Assembly (NCBI GenBank): GCA_963691705.1
Contig: OY829542.1
Coordinates: 41,227,105 to 41,291,104, forward strand
Direction of reading: 5' to 3'
From: Viola odorata
Lineage: Eukaryota; Streptophyta; Magnoliopsida; Malpighiales; Violaceae
Length of the DNA stretch: 64,000 nt
Numbering within the stretch: position 1 is the first letter of the stretch; the number at the start of each line of letters is the position of its first letter. The position numbers and the translations under genes were made by a program. This document shows, piece by piece, positions 1-9,975 of the stretch. The notes below the pieces were generated by a model, which saw only the letters and a program-made list of their open reading frames with translations, did no database searches and was not told the DNA's origin.

Positions 1-2506
1 CTGTTTATCTCCAAGCAAGGCGAGAGATGCCTTCCTTTTTTCAAGGTCATACGTAAGAAAGCCCCTTTTAGGTGGACAGCGGAATGTGAAGAGGCTTTTA
101 CAAACCTGAAAGCCTATTTATCATCCGACCTGGTGTTGACAAGGCCAGAACCAGGCGACACCCTATGCTTATACCTCGGCGTTGCTGACGAAATGGTTAG
201 TGTCGTCCTCATTCGTGACGACAACCATCTGCACCGCCCTGTCTACTTCGTAAGTCATGTTTTGAAATATGCCGAGCTGCGGTATGCTCGCATTGAAAAA
301 ATAATGTTTGCGCTAATACAGGCCACGCGAAAAATGGACAGATACTTCCAAGCCCATCCCGTCATCATACTTACTGACCAGCCCTTGAAAAGGATATTTC
401 GGAAACCTGAGTCTTCAGGAAGAATGTTGATTTGGGCCATCGAACTTGAGCAATACGGATTGCGGTATAAAAATTGACCCTCCATGAAAGCCCAAGTCGT
501 AGCAGACTTCATAGCTGAGTGCACCTTCACAGAGGACCCGTTAACGGACCTACCGGAAGAGGAAAAAGATGACTTGGATCTCCCGTTCCCTAAAACCTAC
601 ACTGACTTGTGGGTCATTCATGTGGATGGGGCAAAGAATCAGGAACTAACCGGAGCCGAAATCTTCGTCATTGAGCCGCACGACATACAGATACGATACG
701 CCATCAGAATACTGTAGCCGTTATCCAATAACGCAGCGGAGTATGAGGCGTTACTGGCTGGACTCAGGATAGGAAGAATCTTCTCCACCAAAGCCATACA
801 TGATATGGGAATGATGGGAGACTTACAACTAAAAATCTGTGGAGATTCCAAATTGACAATAGACCAAGTCTTGGGACACTCTCAGGCCAGAGAGCCCATC
901 ATGGTTCAGTACCTCGTTAAAGTGAAACGCGAGTTGCTAGAAATAAAGAAAAGTGGCATGCAGGTCAGCTTTGAGCACATCCCTCGAGAGGATAACGCTA
1001 AGGCAGACAACCTGGCCAAACTCGCTGCAAATTCGGAAGCGTCCATACCTAAGGGCGTATACTACCGAGAAATATCGGTACCTTCCTTCATGGAAGAGTA
1101 AGCGTGGCTTTGCGTGGATGAAATCGAAAATGACTGGCGAATCCCCGTAATAAAATATTTGACACATGAGGAATTACCTGCGGATAACGCCGAGAAAAAT
1201 AAAGTGCTGAAACAAGCGACACGGTGTACATACTATGACGGGGAACTGGTTCGGAGATGCTTTTCTCACCCAGCCGCCAAGTGTATAACAGAACAAGAAG
1301 GTCTTCATGCGTTGCGAGAAATCCATGAAGGAATATGCGGCATGCACGCATCAGGAGGCACCTTGGCTACGCAATTTTTCAGGTCAGGATTCTATTGGCC
1401 TACTATTCGAAGATATTGCCACAATTATGCGCGGACTTGTCAGAAGTGTCAAAAGTTCTCTAAGATTCCTCGACAGCCCGCCACGGAAATCTCTGAAATT
1501 GTGACCCCTTGTCCTTTCGCGAAATGGGGGATCGATATCCTAGGACTGTTTCCAAAGGCAAGGTCTCAATTAAAATTTATGGTCGTGGCGGTAGATTACT
1601 TCACAAAATGGGCAGAAGCGGAAGCGGTTGCCAATATCTGAAATTGTGACCTCTTGTCCTTTCGCGAAATGGGGGATCGATATCCTAGGACTGTTTCCAA
1701 AGGCAAGGTCTCAATTAAAATTTGCGGTCGTGGCGGTAGATTACTTCACAAAATGGGCAGAAGCGGAAGCGGTTGCCAATATCACAACGGAGAAAAATTG
1801 GCGTTTCTTTAAACATCAAGTTATCATGCGGTTTGGTGTACCCCGTGTGTTAGTCAGCGACAACGGGACGCAATTCACCAGCCAATTTTTTAGAGACCAA
1901 TGCGCGGAATTCCAGATTGAACAAAGGTTCTCTTCCGTGGCTCATCCACAGACCAATGGTCAAGCGGAGGTGGCAAATCGAAGCATTCTCAGCGGCATTA
2001 AGAAAAACTAGGATCCATAAAGAAATGGGCAGACGAGCTACCGTATATGGGCGTACCGCATGACCGTTAAAACCAGCACTGGAGAAACGCCTTTCGCATT
2101 AGCCTTTGACATCGAGGTCGTCACACCAGTGGAGATAGATACTATGAGCTTGCGAGTGGCGTACTTCAGGGAGGAACTGAACGAGGAGAGGTTGCGAGAA
2201 AACCTCGACGTGTTACCAGAATGGCATGAGGAAGCTTTTCTGAAAATGCTCCATTATAAGCAAAAAATGGCGCGTTATCACAATAGGCGCGTCAAAGAAC
2301 GACTGCTAAAAGCAGGCGATTTGGTACTCAGAGACAAACGAGCCGCCGAACAGCGCATGGGGAAACTCAGTCCGAACTGGGATGGCCCATACCGCGTTAC
2401 CCGCATTATCGGAAATGGAGCATACCACCTGGAAATACTTGATGGTACTCCCTTACCTAACTCTTGGAATATTGCTCGTTTGAAATTATACCATGCTAGA
2501 TTTTGA
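1..2506 (+). pseudogene. Tat-type pol fragment: RT end, two RNase H domains, integrase (element A)
   Basis: This is the C-terminal half of a Ty3/gypsy polyprotein. In order it shows the RT connection, RNase H (about 130-470, with DQPLKRIFRKPE), a second RNase H (about 590-900, with HVDGAKNQEL and NNAAEYEALL), the integrase H2C2 zinc finger (about 1330-1460), the integrase DDE core (GIDILG, SDNGTQF, TNGQAE; about 1530-1990) and the integrase C-terminal domain (about 2270-2506). Breaks: in-frame stops at 475-477, 715-717, 1099-1101 and 2009-2011; a 145-bp tandem duplication that shifts the frame in the integrase core; and small indels at 2012-2059. The copy at 62654-64000 shares the stops at 475 and 1099 but has CAG where this copy has TAG at 715. 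No function is expected. Confidence 0.9.
1494..1783 (+). repeat. 145-bp tandem duplication inside the integrase core
   Basis: The stretch beginning TGAAATTGTGACC at 1494 is repeated from 1639 with only a few substitutions. It spans the GIDILG motif and the following beta strands. Because 145 is not a multiple of 3, the copy puts the downstream integrase in another frame and creates the TGA at 1639-1641. Related copies on the minus strand (31822-33135 and 54401-54679) lack the duplication. Confidence 0.92.
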
Positions 2507-2627
2507 TATATCTTTGCACCTCTTTGCTAACGCCAGCCCTAACGTGCACTAACACTTGAATAGAGAATATTCTTGTCTGTTTTGTGGTTGTTGACTATGT
2601 GCAGATGATAAATGAAGAAGGGTGCCA

Positions 2628-3140
2628 AGAGTGAAAAGTCCTATCCTTGTGACGGCCGGTCCTGATCAGACGGCTCACTAAGTTGAGGGCACGCCCTGGC
2701 ATACCTAAAAATAAGTGTCGGAAGTGAAAATTCCTATCCTTGGGGGCAGCCGCGCTAACACAGACGGGCTGCTAAGACGAGGCATGTTCCGACACCCCCG
2801 GGAGTGCAAAGTCCTATCCTTGTGGTAACCGTGCTAACACAGGCAGCCCACCAAGATGAGGCACGCCCCGGCTTCTCTAGGAATGAAAATTCCTATCCTT
2901 GTAACCGGGCTAACACAGACGGTTCACAAAGACATGGCACTCCCTAGAGAGATAGTAACTCCATCCTAGAAGTGAAATGTCTTATCCTTGTGATGACCCG
3001 GCTAATACAGACGGCTCACTGAGACGAGGCACGACTCTGGGATGTGAGGTCAACGCCTGGATGTGAAAAGTCATATCCTTGTGATGGCTGGTCTTGATCA
3101 GACAACTCACTAAGATGAGGAACTGTCCAGGCCGACCGAG
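2628..3140 (+). repeat. Degenerate minisatellite array downstream of pol (element A)
   Basis: About six units of roughly 80-90 bp begin near 2630, 2721, 2802, 2880, 2970 and 3061. Each has a GTGAAAA-TCCTATCCTTG core, then a TAACACAGACGG or TGATCAGACGG block, and ends in a GACGAGGCACGCCC-like block. The same array in reverse orientation lies in C (about 30945-31410) and D (about 45380-45890), always between the pol stop and aux4. It is therefore an inherited part of the family and not local junk. Confidence 0.88.
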
Positions 3141-3169
3141 GAACTTTGGAAATGCGGAAAGAAATCGCG

Positions 3170-3308
3170 AAATCCCAGCGAGTAACCAGATGGGAAGTCC
3201 CTGGCGAAGATGGCTGGTTGAGAAAGCGATATGTCACAAAATCCCAGCGAGTAACCAGATGGGAAATGCCTGGTGAAGATGGCTGGTTGAGAAAACGACA
3301 CGGATAAT
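3170..3308 (+). repeat. Two 69-bp direct repeats next to the minisatellite array
   Basis: Two units start AATCCCAGCGAGTAACCAGA at 3171 and 3240 and run to GGCTGGTTGAGAAA. A single diverged copy is recognisable on the opposite strand in C (about 30880-30930) and in D (about 45300-45360), so the motif is old and was duplicated in A. Confidence 0.82.
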
Positions 3309-4190
3309 GCTAACGACACTTAGATACGGAGGCGTGACAGCTCCTAAAAGGTAATTAACGACTAATTATCGCACAATATTTTGACTAATGCCCTAAAGCA
3401 TCGACCGAGAATGTGCAGTGATAGTGTCATATGGCATGTCATTGCGACGAATACATGATCAAAGGCCAGTGTACTTGTGCCTCGGTTCGGGAAATACAGT
3501 CAGAGGAACGCACGTGTTTGGTCCCCCTTGGATATCTATTCTTGTGAAGAGGGATAAGTCCGTGCTTATCTATATAGAATTCTTCATATATATGGAATTG
3601 TTCGTCGTTGGTCGAGAATATCTGCATCAGCATGATGTCGTTATAAAAATGCCCATCCTAGATGAAGTCTTATCGATTGAGTTATCTCTTCAGCGGTGTA
3701 ACGCCTCCGGAAGGATACTGCCGCTTCGAAGGCGCGCACGGGTATACGCCACGCATCGTGGATAATATTAATTATAAGTCATTCCTATGAGTTCTACTTC
3801 TGAAGCTATTTGCTAAGCAACGTTATTCTACACCGACATTGAAATGCGCATGATTAAGTCATGTCGCGTTGTTCAGCGTGGTATTCGTTATCGGTGTTTG
3901 TGATCCTACAGATTATATGGCGATACCATGGTTATCTCATTTTCTAGCGGAACTGTGTTATCCCGCCTCGGCAACTATCTTATCATAGGAGCTCAGAGAA
4001 AAGGAGATGGTGGGAAATGGATCAGTCACGAAAAGGAATAATATATATATGCGATAACTGTTCAAGAAACCCGCAAGGGGCTACAAAAGGCAAAAACCCT
4101 CAAGAGTGAACAACAAAAATGGGTGGTACCCGATATCCAAAAAGAGCGATAAAAGCTCCTATCTCGCGGTAGCCTTGCTGTCCCTTGCCC
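3309..4190. other. Spacer between repeat array and accessory gene, no supported gene
   Basis: I see no frame resembling a known domain here. By position it corresponds to the spacer between aux4 and the repeat array in C (30416-30880). It probably holds the 3' untranslated region of the antisense aux4 gene, but I cannot mark a polyadenylation site with confidence. Confidence 0.4.
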
Positions 4191-4194
4191 TTCG

Positions 4195-6555
4195 TTACCC
4201 CCCATCCCCTGATCCCTTCCGAAAAGCGTCAATGAGGGCCTCAGCGTCATACACATCCTCCCCGTGAATATCCACAAAGTAGTCGGACATGATGCGGGCC
4301 GTATTCTCAATGTACCACTTGCCCTTCTCGGATGACTCTTTCTCTAAAATGATTTTTTCCTCTTGTAATGCCGCCTTTGCAGCTCTCTCTACCATTAGAA
4401 CAGCCTCAAGATCAAACACCTTAGCGGCCTCTTGCTCCCTGGCCACCTTTAAATCTTTCTTGGCCATCGCCAAGGCTATCACCAACCTTTGACATTCCCT
4501 TGATAGTTTCTTCCTTTCTTCTCGCTCACTAGTGAGCTCGTCGGAAAGCTCACGACGAGCGGCACTAAGCCCATTTGAGGTGGAGGTAAGAGAGGCGACC
4601 TTCTGTGACATATACTGGGACCAGTAATGAAACTGAGAGAAACCAAAGAACAAAGTGGAACGCAGGAAGGCCACCTGCTCGTCAGCAGACTGAGAAAGGA
4701 GCGCTCCCTTCTCCTCGGGGGACGTTAACGCATGAGCAAACAGGAAAGAGGAAATCCCTGCAGAACTATCTCCCCCAGCGGCCGCAAACCCAACTCTGCG
4801 CAAGTTGCTCAAGTCAACCTGATGGGTAACAGGACCATACTCGCCTAATGAACTTAGATCGGCCATGAGATGGGGCGTGGTATCGACACTAGGATGATAC
4901 ATCGAGGCACTGGAAGGAACAAAGTGTAGGGTAGGCGGAGATGGAGGTTGATTAGAAGAAGTGCCCCCATGAAGCCCAAAAGAACCGTGAGATTGAAAGG
5001 GCGGAAAACTGACCCCCGTAAAATCCTCAGTGAAGCCCAGGACAGTGGAATAAGAAGGAGGAAGTGAGGAGCTAAGAGAATTGGGCGAAGCGTCAAAAGA
5101 CCCAGAAACTCCCATAGTCCCCAAAGGGTCAGAAGACTGACCGCCAAGGGGCGACATCGAAGCAAAAATGGTAGTGTTGTCTTCTTCATTGACGGGACCC
5201 GCTGGCAAACTCATGTTTTCCCCATCAAGTCGCTGCCTCTTGCCAGAACGTCGAAGTATATGGCCTAGGTCCATGTCGTCCGGCGGCAGTAACTGGGTAG
5301 AGGCAACAACGGTATCCTGCTGAGAGAAGCATTAAGAAGAATAAGAAAATGACAGAAAATGCCAAAGAGCGTTAAGAAGCAAGGATTGAGACAGTGCGAT
5401 TATAAAAAAAACACATATAGTAATAGTGTCATTAACCGGCACCTCAAAAGAAGCTGCCACGTCTGAAGAAAGAGTAAGGGCTGCAACGCGTACTGTCTTC
5501 TTCTTTTTCTTCTTTGGGGGAGCCCGAGAAGAAGACGCTTGAACAGAAGCGACGGCAACGGATATAACCAAAATAGAAATCAGAATGGTAGCAGCCCCCT
5601 CACCAACCGAAGTAGAAGGCGTTTGGATGGGATTCACAGCCACAGTAAGCGATACAACTGGATTGACAGCCTCAGCGAAAGCGGCGGTGGCGGTGGCAGC
5701 GGCAGCAACCTCCTCTTGCTCTCTTCTCCTTATAGCCCTTCTTTCCCACCTCCTAACGCTTTCAGGCTTCCAACCAGGTTTAGGAGCTGCACAATCACGA
5801 TATAACGTCAGCGTTAGTATCATCTAAAATAAGAAAATGACATAACACTCACTCTCAACACAGGCTTGAATATCGATCCCGCACGCGAGATTGCGAGTGT
5901 GGACATAGACCTCCAACTCGAGCAGCTTGTCCAACCAGTTTTGCTCAGGCGGAGAAAGAATCCCCCGTTGGCCCCAAACACTATCCCTGATATCGTGATT
6001 AAAACCAATCCGCCACCAGGGGCTTGGCAATTCAACGACAAATTTTTTTTCTTTCCAATCTTCAATGGAAGACTCAAGGTGCAAGAGCTTCCAAGTGAAG
6101 GGTTTGAGCGAGTCATCGTCATAACGGGGCGATATCGCTAACACACCCCTACAACTATACAGTTGAAAAAGCAACTTAAGCAACAAAAGGGAAGGAGAGT
6201 TAATCCCTTTGTATCTACAGAGTTGGAGAAACGCATAAACGCAACTGTACGCGTTGGGAGCTAACTGAACGAGATTCACATCCAGAGCAATAAATAGCCT
6301 TTTGATGAAAGGATCAAGAGGGAATTTAAAGCCATAGCCAAACATCTTGGCATACAAGAGCATGTTGTTGCCAGGCATCACACTATTAAGGCGGAGTGAA
6401 TCAGAAGCAACAGAAGCCTTATAATCCTCAGAGATATGGGCATTGTGTTTAGATAAATGATCTTGAAGAATGAATGAGGAGGTGATGGTGGTGGCAGTAT
6501 TCTCAATTTTTTCCTCATCAACAGATTTGGTTTGAGAACGACGAGTTCTAGCCAT
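4195..6555 (-). pseudogene. Antisense accessory gene aux4 of element A (gypsy-type transposon protein family)
   Basis: This gene is read against the pol strand. Exon 1 starts at the ATG at 6555 (MARTRRSQ) and runs to about 5853, where GTGAGT opens an intron ending TGTGCAG at 5787. Exon 2 (5786 to about 5434) is basic and then Ala/Ser/Lys rich (PPKKKKKK). A second intron ends CTCTCAG near 5321. Exon 3 (about 5320-4195) carries a low-complexity region and a long coiled coil (SEREERKKLSRECQRL onward) with a conserved end near DYFVDIHGEDVYDAE. Exon 1 resembles the putative gypsy-type transposon family (Pfam Transposase_28), whose biochemical role is unknown. The exon layout matches aux4 of C and D. 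I see no internal stop in exon 1 or exon 3, so this is the best-preserved aux4 copy; its status as expressed gene or relic is uncertain. Confidence 0.72.
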
Positions 6556-6722
6556 GGTAAAAATAAAGAAAAAGATGAAGAAGATGACAGATGAGGATAG
6601 AAATACCTTTCTGGAGGAGAAACTCAGAACACTCAGACAATGGAAAGAAAAAACACAAGTCGGCTCGAGAGGGAGAAGCGAAAATGAAACAACAAAAGAG
6701 GGAAAAATAAACATGTGTTGGG

Positions 6723-6730
6723 TTTTATAA
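6723..6730 (-). promoter_or_regulatory. TATA box of antisense aux4 (element A)
   Basis: On the minus strand the sequence reads GGGTTATAAAACCC, about 170 bp before the ATG at 6555. The same GGGTTATAAA context precedes aux4 in C (27867) and D (42178), so it is a conserved promoter element of this gene and not a chance AT run. Confidence 0.6.
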
Positions 6731-6790
6731 CCCTAGCAGTCAGCCAAAACGACTATTGTAGCCGTCGTCGCGCGTACGACGAGTCGTAAG

Positions 6791-7323
6791 TGATAAGAAT
6801 CCGAGGGATACTGAGCAGGATCGGCTTGATCTGGGCTGGTCGGGAATACTGTACTGGGGTCTTCGTCACCTGCAAAGCGCCGGAGGGGGTCTCCGGCGTA
6901 AACACTCCGATGCCAAAGTCAGTGCAGGTAGTCAAAATAGCAGGGATTCAGTACGCTATCTTAGGCCTACCCCCTTGTCTGAAAAGGTGGGGGTATTTAT
7001 AAGGAAAGGAAGGAGTGTACCAACAAGGGGTGGGAATAGTCCCTGGTAGGTGTGGCTGGGGTGATAGATGCCGCTGGGGTGGCATTGAGTGATGTCATGT
7101 AGGATGACGTCATGCGGAGTGACGTCATGGATGACCTGGGATGGGATGCCGCCGTGCGGATGCCGCATGGGAGCCCCCTCGCTGAGGTCGACCATCCCAG
7201 GGTTGGTCGCCAGGCTAAGGGCGGTAAGAACAGGGTCTCGTCTCCCGCGGCGGGTACAGTATGTTGGCCGGGTCACCCGGCGGGGTAGTGGAGATGCCGC
7301 TTCTGTGGTATCGATAGTTATCA
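6791..7323 (-). repeat. LTR of element E (533 bp)
   Basis: It begins TGATAAG and ends GTTATCA, the same terminal inverted repeat as the LTRs of C, B and D. Inside are the GC-rich hairpin (6877-6899), a minus-strand TATA box (TATAAATA at 7001-6994), two TGACGTCA palindromes and the C-rich tract before GTCGACCATCCCAG that mark this family. It is clearly diverged from the D LTR at 59698-60282. Confidence 0.85.
7105..7127. promoter_or_regulatory. Paired TGACGTCA palindromes in the LTR of E
   Basis: TGACGTCA occurs at 7105-7112 and 7120-7127, with a near match (TGATGTCAT) at 7090. Tandem TGACG motifs are known plant bZIP (TGA/as-1 type) binding sites. C has a similar pair at 22215 and 22240. A regulatory role is inferred from sequence only. 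Confidence 0.5.
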
Positions 7324-7463
7324 TATGCCCAAATGAAAACTAGCCCGAGTGTTTACCAAGGGCTATCACAGCGTCTCTGGTCCTGCCCCTTCAGAGGTTT
7401 CTGCCCTAATGAGGGCTCAACAATCGAATAAGGTACATCTTCGAAATGCCTTTTTCCGAAGTC

Positions 7464-7470
7464 TATAAAT
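7464..7470 (+). promoter_or_regulatory. TATA box of aux1 (element E)
   Basis: GTCTATAAATAGG lies about 90 bp before the aux1 ATG at 7553. The same arrangement (CCTATAAATC about 56 bp before the ATG) precedes aux1 of C. Confidence 0.6.
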
Positions 7471-7552
7471 AGGCTTTTCATTTTGCACTTGCCTCATAAC
7501 TCTCACAACTTTTCCACCTCTCTCTTCAAATTTCCATATCTCTCTTCTTTTC

Positions 7553-7939
7553 ATGGACGAAGTCACCAAAAACTTCCTGCTCTCCAAAAACCATGCCCTG
7601 AGGAACTTAACTCAGGCAGACACCGATTTCCTGGGTTCGCTGAGCGTTAAGACCTCGGAGGATATACTGGAGCTCCAGGGGATGCTGACTCCCTTGCAAG
7701 CTAGATAGGCTGCTGTTACCCTGGAGGATTTCAGTCCCGTGGAGAAAGTGGTGAAGCTGTCGGTGGCTGTTTCTCAAATTCAGCTGCTGATGACGACGCT
7801 ACAACATAGGAAGGACTTGCTGGGATGTTGCCTGAAGAGCATGAGGGCCTATTCTTCTGAACTGACGGCTCTTGCGGATGCCCTGAGGGAAATTCCTTTC
7901 CTGGAATGGGAAGATGATGCCGCTGGGTTGAATGCCTGA
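7553..7939 (+). pseudogene. Accessory gene aux1 of element E, one nonsense codon
   Basis: A frame of 128 codons begins MDEVTKNFLLSK and is collinear with the intact aux1 of C (23459-23836). Shared blocks are KTSEDILELQGMLTPL, LEDFSP, and HRKDLLGCCLK near the C-terminus. A TAG at 7706-7708 is the only break. The protein looks helical and has no membrane segment or catalytic motif that I recognise, so I do not assign a function. AATAAATAAATA follows at about 8047 as a plausible polyadenylation signal, so this looks like a free-standing transcription unit. Confidence 0.7.
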
Positions 7940-8414
7940 CCAGCGATGGGGATCCTCTCAGCGTGTCTTTTTGTGCTTCTCTAGGGCCACCTTTTGTAAC
8001 TCCGGGCCGTTAGGCCTTTTTGTAATCTCGGGCCGCTGAGCCCTTTAAATAAATAAATATGCTTTCCCTTATTCACTTGCCGCGCTGTCAATATTTTTCT
8101 TCTTTCTCATGTCGTCTTTCTTAGAAAACAACTTCTATTCTCACTAATTGTGAGCGTGGTGTCCCTTGGGATCCCGTAACTTTATTTGTCTACCTGGCTC
8201 ATAATGACGATTTTCCCATATCGCATCCATTCTGAATATATTTTGCGCCGTTTTTCAGTGTTAACGGATTGGGCAACGATTTCGGTGCCTCCTGGCTGGT
8301 GCAGCCTTTTGACAGTTGCGGAGTCAGATATTTCCCCCCAATAGACGTTATCTCTGATAGCATTAACTGTCCTCTATAATATGCGAAAAGGCAGGCACGT
8401 TTCCTCACCTCGGC

Positions 8415-8422
8415 TATATAAT
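8415..8422 (+). promoter_or_regulatory. TATA box of aux2 (element E)
   Basis: GGCTATATAATGG lies about 70 bp before the aux2 ATG at 8489, mirroring GGCTATTTAAAAGG before aux2 of C. Confidence 0.55.
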
Positions 8423-8488
8423 GGAGCTCTTCCTCTCCTTCTCTGTTCATCTTTTTTCTTCTTTCTTCTCACTCTTACTGATATTTCC

Positions 8489-8977
8489 ATGGCTGACTCC
8501 CATTTTTTGTATACTGCCGCTCGCGATTCTCCTCCGACCCCTCCAACTTCTCCCGACTCTGACAATCCTCCACTCTCACCCCCCTAGAGGCCTGCCAGAC
8601 ATTTCGTAAAGTGCCGGGGTCACAAGAGATTGAAGAAAACAAAGAAGCAATCTTTTGAATCCTTCTTTGCCGACTTTGAACCTCACTACCTTTCGCTGCG
8701 GCAAAAGGATGAAGCGTCACCATCCGTCCCTTGTCCTTTTCCTAAGGACGGGACTTTTATGCAAGATGCCGCCCCAGGACTGGTTACCCCGACCCTGGAG
8801 GAAAGCTCCCACGCCGCTTCAAAGGAGGAAGCTGCCCCTACGACAGGTTCCGCGACTGGGCTTGGTAAAAGAGCTTTCGAGATTGGCGAGCCCTTTCCTT
8901 TCTATAACAGTGGGTCGTCATCGTCTTCGGAAGATTATGATTACGTCTATGACATACACTGGGCGGACGAAGACTGA
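8489..8977 (+). pseudogene. Accessory gene aux2 of element E, one nonsense codon
   Basis: The ATG at 8489 opens a frame beginning MADSHFLYTAARDSPPTPPT, almost identical at its N-terminus to aux2 of C (24312). A TAG at 8585-8587 replaces the TGG seen in C; the frame is otherwise open to 8977. It has a Pro/Ser-rich N-terminus, a short Arg/Lys block and an acidic, aromatic C-terminus (EPFPF, then YDIHWADED). That composition is like an acidic regulatory protein, but I recognise no domain and assign no function. AATAAA follows at about 9019. Confidence 0.65.
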
Positions 8978-9495
8978 TGATGTCGCACTTATTGTAGATG
9001 CCGCTGGCTTTCTCTTTCAATAAATAAAATAGAATGAAATGAAACAAAATGTCATTTGCCTTTTTCTTTTCGCTTTTGTTATAATCGTCGCCCTATAGGA
9101 TAACTGCCGCTGGACAGCCAATTACCGCTTCATATAACCATCTTTGTGGGGTTTCTTATAATTAACGAGTCTTTCTTTTACGACATCCGAGGCGAGCGCT
9201 TGACTTTAAGTTTCTGTCAGGGTCTTTCCACGTGTCCCATTTGTCCCGTACGTGTCTTGCTGTGATAGGTTGCCCTTCTGTCTGACTTTTCCACCGTCTC
9301 TTTTAAAAGGAAAAATGCTCCTTCTTCGTACCTTTTTGCTCCTTTTTATACTTCAGAACTCTCTTCATTTTTCGCTCGCTCCGAGGAAATTCTCTCGCTG
9401 GCATCCAGACGACTCGCCTATTAATTTCAACCTTCTCTCTTTCAAGGTATTCTGCTCGATCTTGCTTTTGATTTTCCTTTGCTGCTTTATCTATC
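8978..9495 (+). other. 3' end of aux2 and promoter/leader of aux3 (element E)
   Basis: The segment contains the AATAAATAAAAT signal after aux2, then promoter-like sequence with TTTTAAAAGG near 9301, as in C (CTTTAAAAGG at 24984). A pyrimidine-rich leader with AAGGTATTCTG follows, matching the position of the predicted 5'-UTR intron of C aux3. No additional frame is supported. Confidence 0.45.
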
Positions 9496-9642
9496 ATGCC
9501 TCACACGAGATCTCAATCTAGCTCTTTAACTACCCCTAGGCCAATTTCTCGATATCCCGAGCTTGAAAACACCCCTATCATCTTTACTTGCCCTACTGTC
9601 TTACGCCTCGAACTGGAAAGCAATAATATTACCTTCCCCTGT
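9496..9642 (+). pseudogene. First codons of accessory gene aux3 (element E), cut by pararetrovirus
   Basis: The ATG at 9496 (MPHTRSQSSS) opens a frame whose residues LRLELESNNITFPCGY line up with LRAELEEHGITFPTGY of aux3 in C. The match stops exactly where viral sequence starts at 9643. The rest of this copy is not found directly to the right of the virus. Confidence 0.7.
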
Positions 9643-9752
9643 GGTTACGTAGACGCACTTTAAATGACTCAACTTTCTTAGTTAGACGATCCGGTTCAGA
9701 AATGGTAGCGGAGCCAAGTAGCTCTCTTTCCGAGGGGGGTAAGGGTAAGGAG
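9643..9752 (+). repeat. Viral terminal repeat, left copy
   Basis: 110 bp starting GGTTACGTAGACGC and ending AAGGGTAAGGAG, nearly identical to 17977-18086. It includes the primer-binding site and the C-terminal codons of viral ORF3. Confidence 0.9.
9703..9714 (+). promoter_or_regulatory. Primer-binding site of the pararetrovirus (left copy)
   Basis: TGGTAGCGGAGC stands where caulimovirids carry the initiator-tRNA-Met site TGGTATCAGAGC. It matches the typical site at the ends but differs in the middle. The identical 12-mer follows the 5' LTR of the copia element (48007-48018). Confidence 0.65.
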
Positions 9753-9975
9753 GTTTTGACTCTTCCCAACTCTCACCACAGGAGCTTTTAGGTAGCGTTC
9801 GGCGTTGGTCAGCCGTTAAATCCGTTGGTTTAGCCGTAAAGCCCAGTGAGGTAGGTGGTCCCGGTGGTGGTCCCGACGAATTTACCTAAAAACTACTGTA
9901 ATAAGGGGAAAAAGAAGATAATAAACATTTTTACCTTTATCACCAAAAGAAAGATAGTTATTAATCTTTGATATC
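9753..9975 (+). other. Viral leader before ORF1
   Basis: The ORF3 frame continues through the terminal repeat to a TAG near 9788-9790. The remaining sequence, rich in GTTGGTC and GTGGTCC repeats, leads to the ORF1 ATG at 9976. No further gene is supported. Confidence 0.5.

Larger units (their letters stand above)
1..6790 (+). mobile_element. Element A: 3' half of a Tat-like Ty3/gypsy retrotransposon
   Basis: This segment holds the end of a gag-pol frame (1-2506), a minisatellite array (2628-3140), and one antisense accessory gene (6555-4195). The same order, mirrored, is seen in the complete element C (21955-37992). The dual RNase H (a classical RNase H followed by a second, archaeal-type one) is the known hallmark of the Tat/Ogre clade. 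The left end runs out of the window. The right end is cut by the LTR of element E at 6791, so accessory genes aux1 to aux3 and the 3' LTR of A are missing. The reading frame is badly damaged, so A is not autonomous. Confidence 0.85.
6791..9642 (-). mobile_element. Element E: 3' end of a minus-strand Tat-like element
   Basis: E consists of an LTR (6791-7323) followed on its inner side by plus-strand accessory genes aux1, aux2 and the first codons of aux3. This is the order found next to the 3' LTR of C. It is cut at 9643, inside aux3, by the pararetrovirus. The five bases before its LTR (GTAAG) do not match the five after the LTR of D (GCTTG), so I do not treat E and D as one insertion, although the gene order would allow it. 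Confidence 0.75.

Noticed and set aside
255..530. Minus-strand frames opposite A and A' pol
   Set aside because: They mirror the coding strand of conserved pol and recur at 62909-63184 for that reason only.
3418..3765. 115-codon frame in the spacer of element A as a gene
   Set aside because: No recognisable domain, no counterpart in C or D, and it lies in the aux4 3' flank on the wrong strand.
6791..7323. LTR at 6791 as the 3' LTR of element A
   Set aside because: Its orientation (hairpin, TATA box) is that of a minus-strand element, while A is on the plus strand; aux1 to aux3 of A would also be missing.
6791..9642. E and D as two halves of one element
   Set aside because: Gene order would fit, but the LTRs (6791-7323 and 59698-60282) look far more diverged than the C pair, and the flanking five bases do not match.
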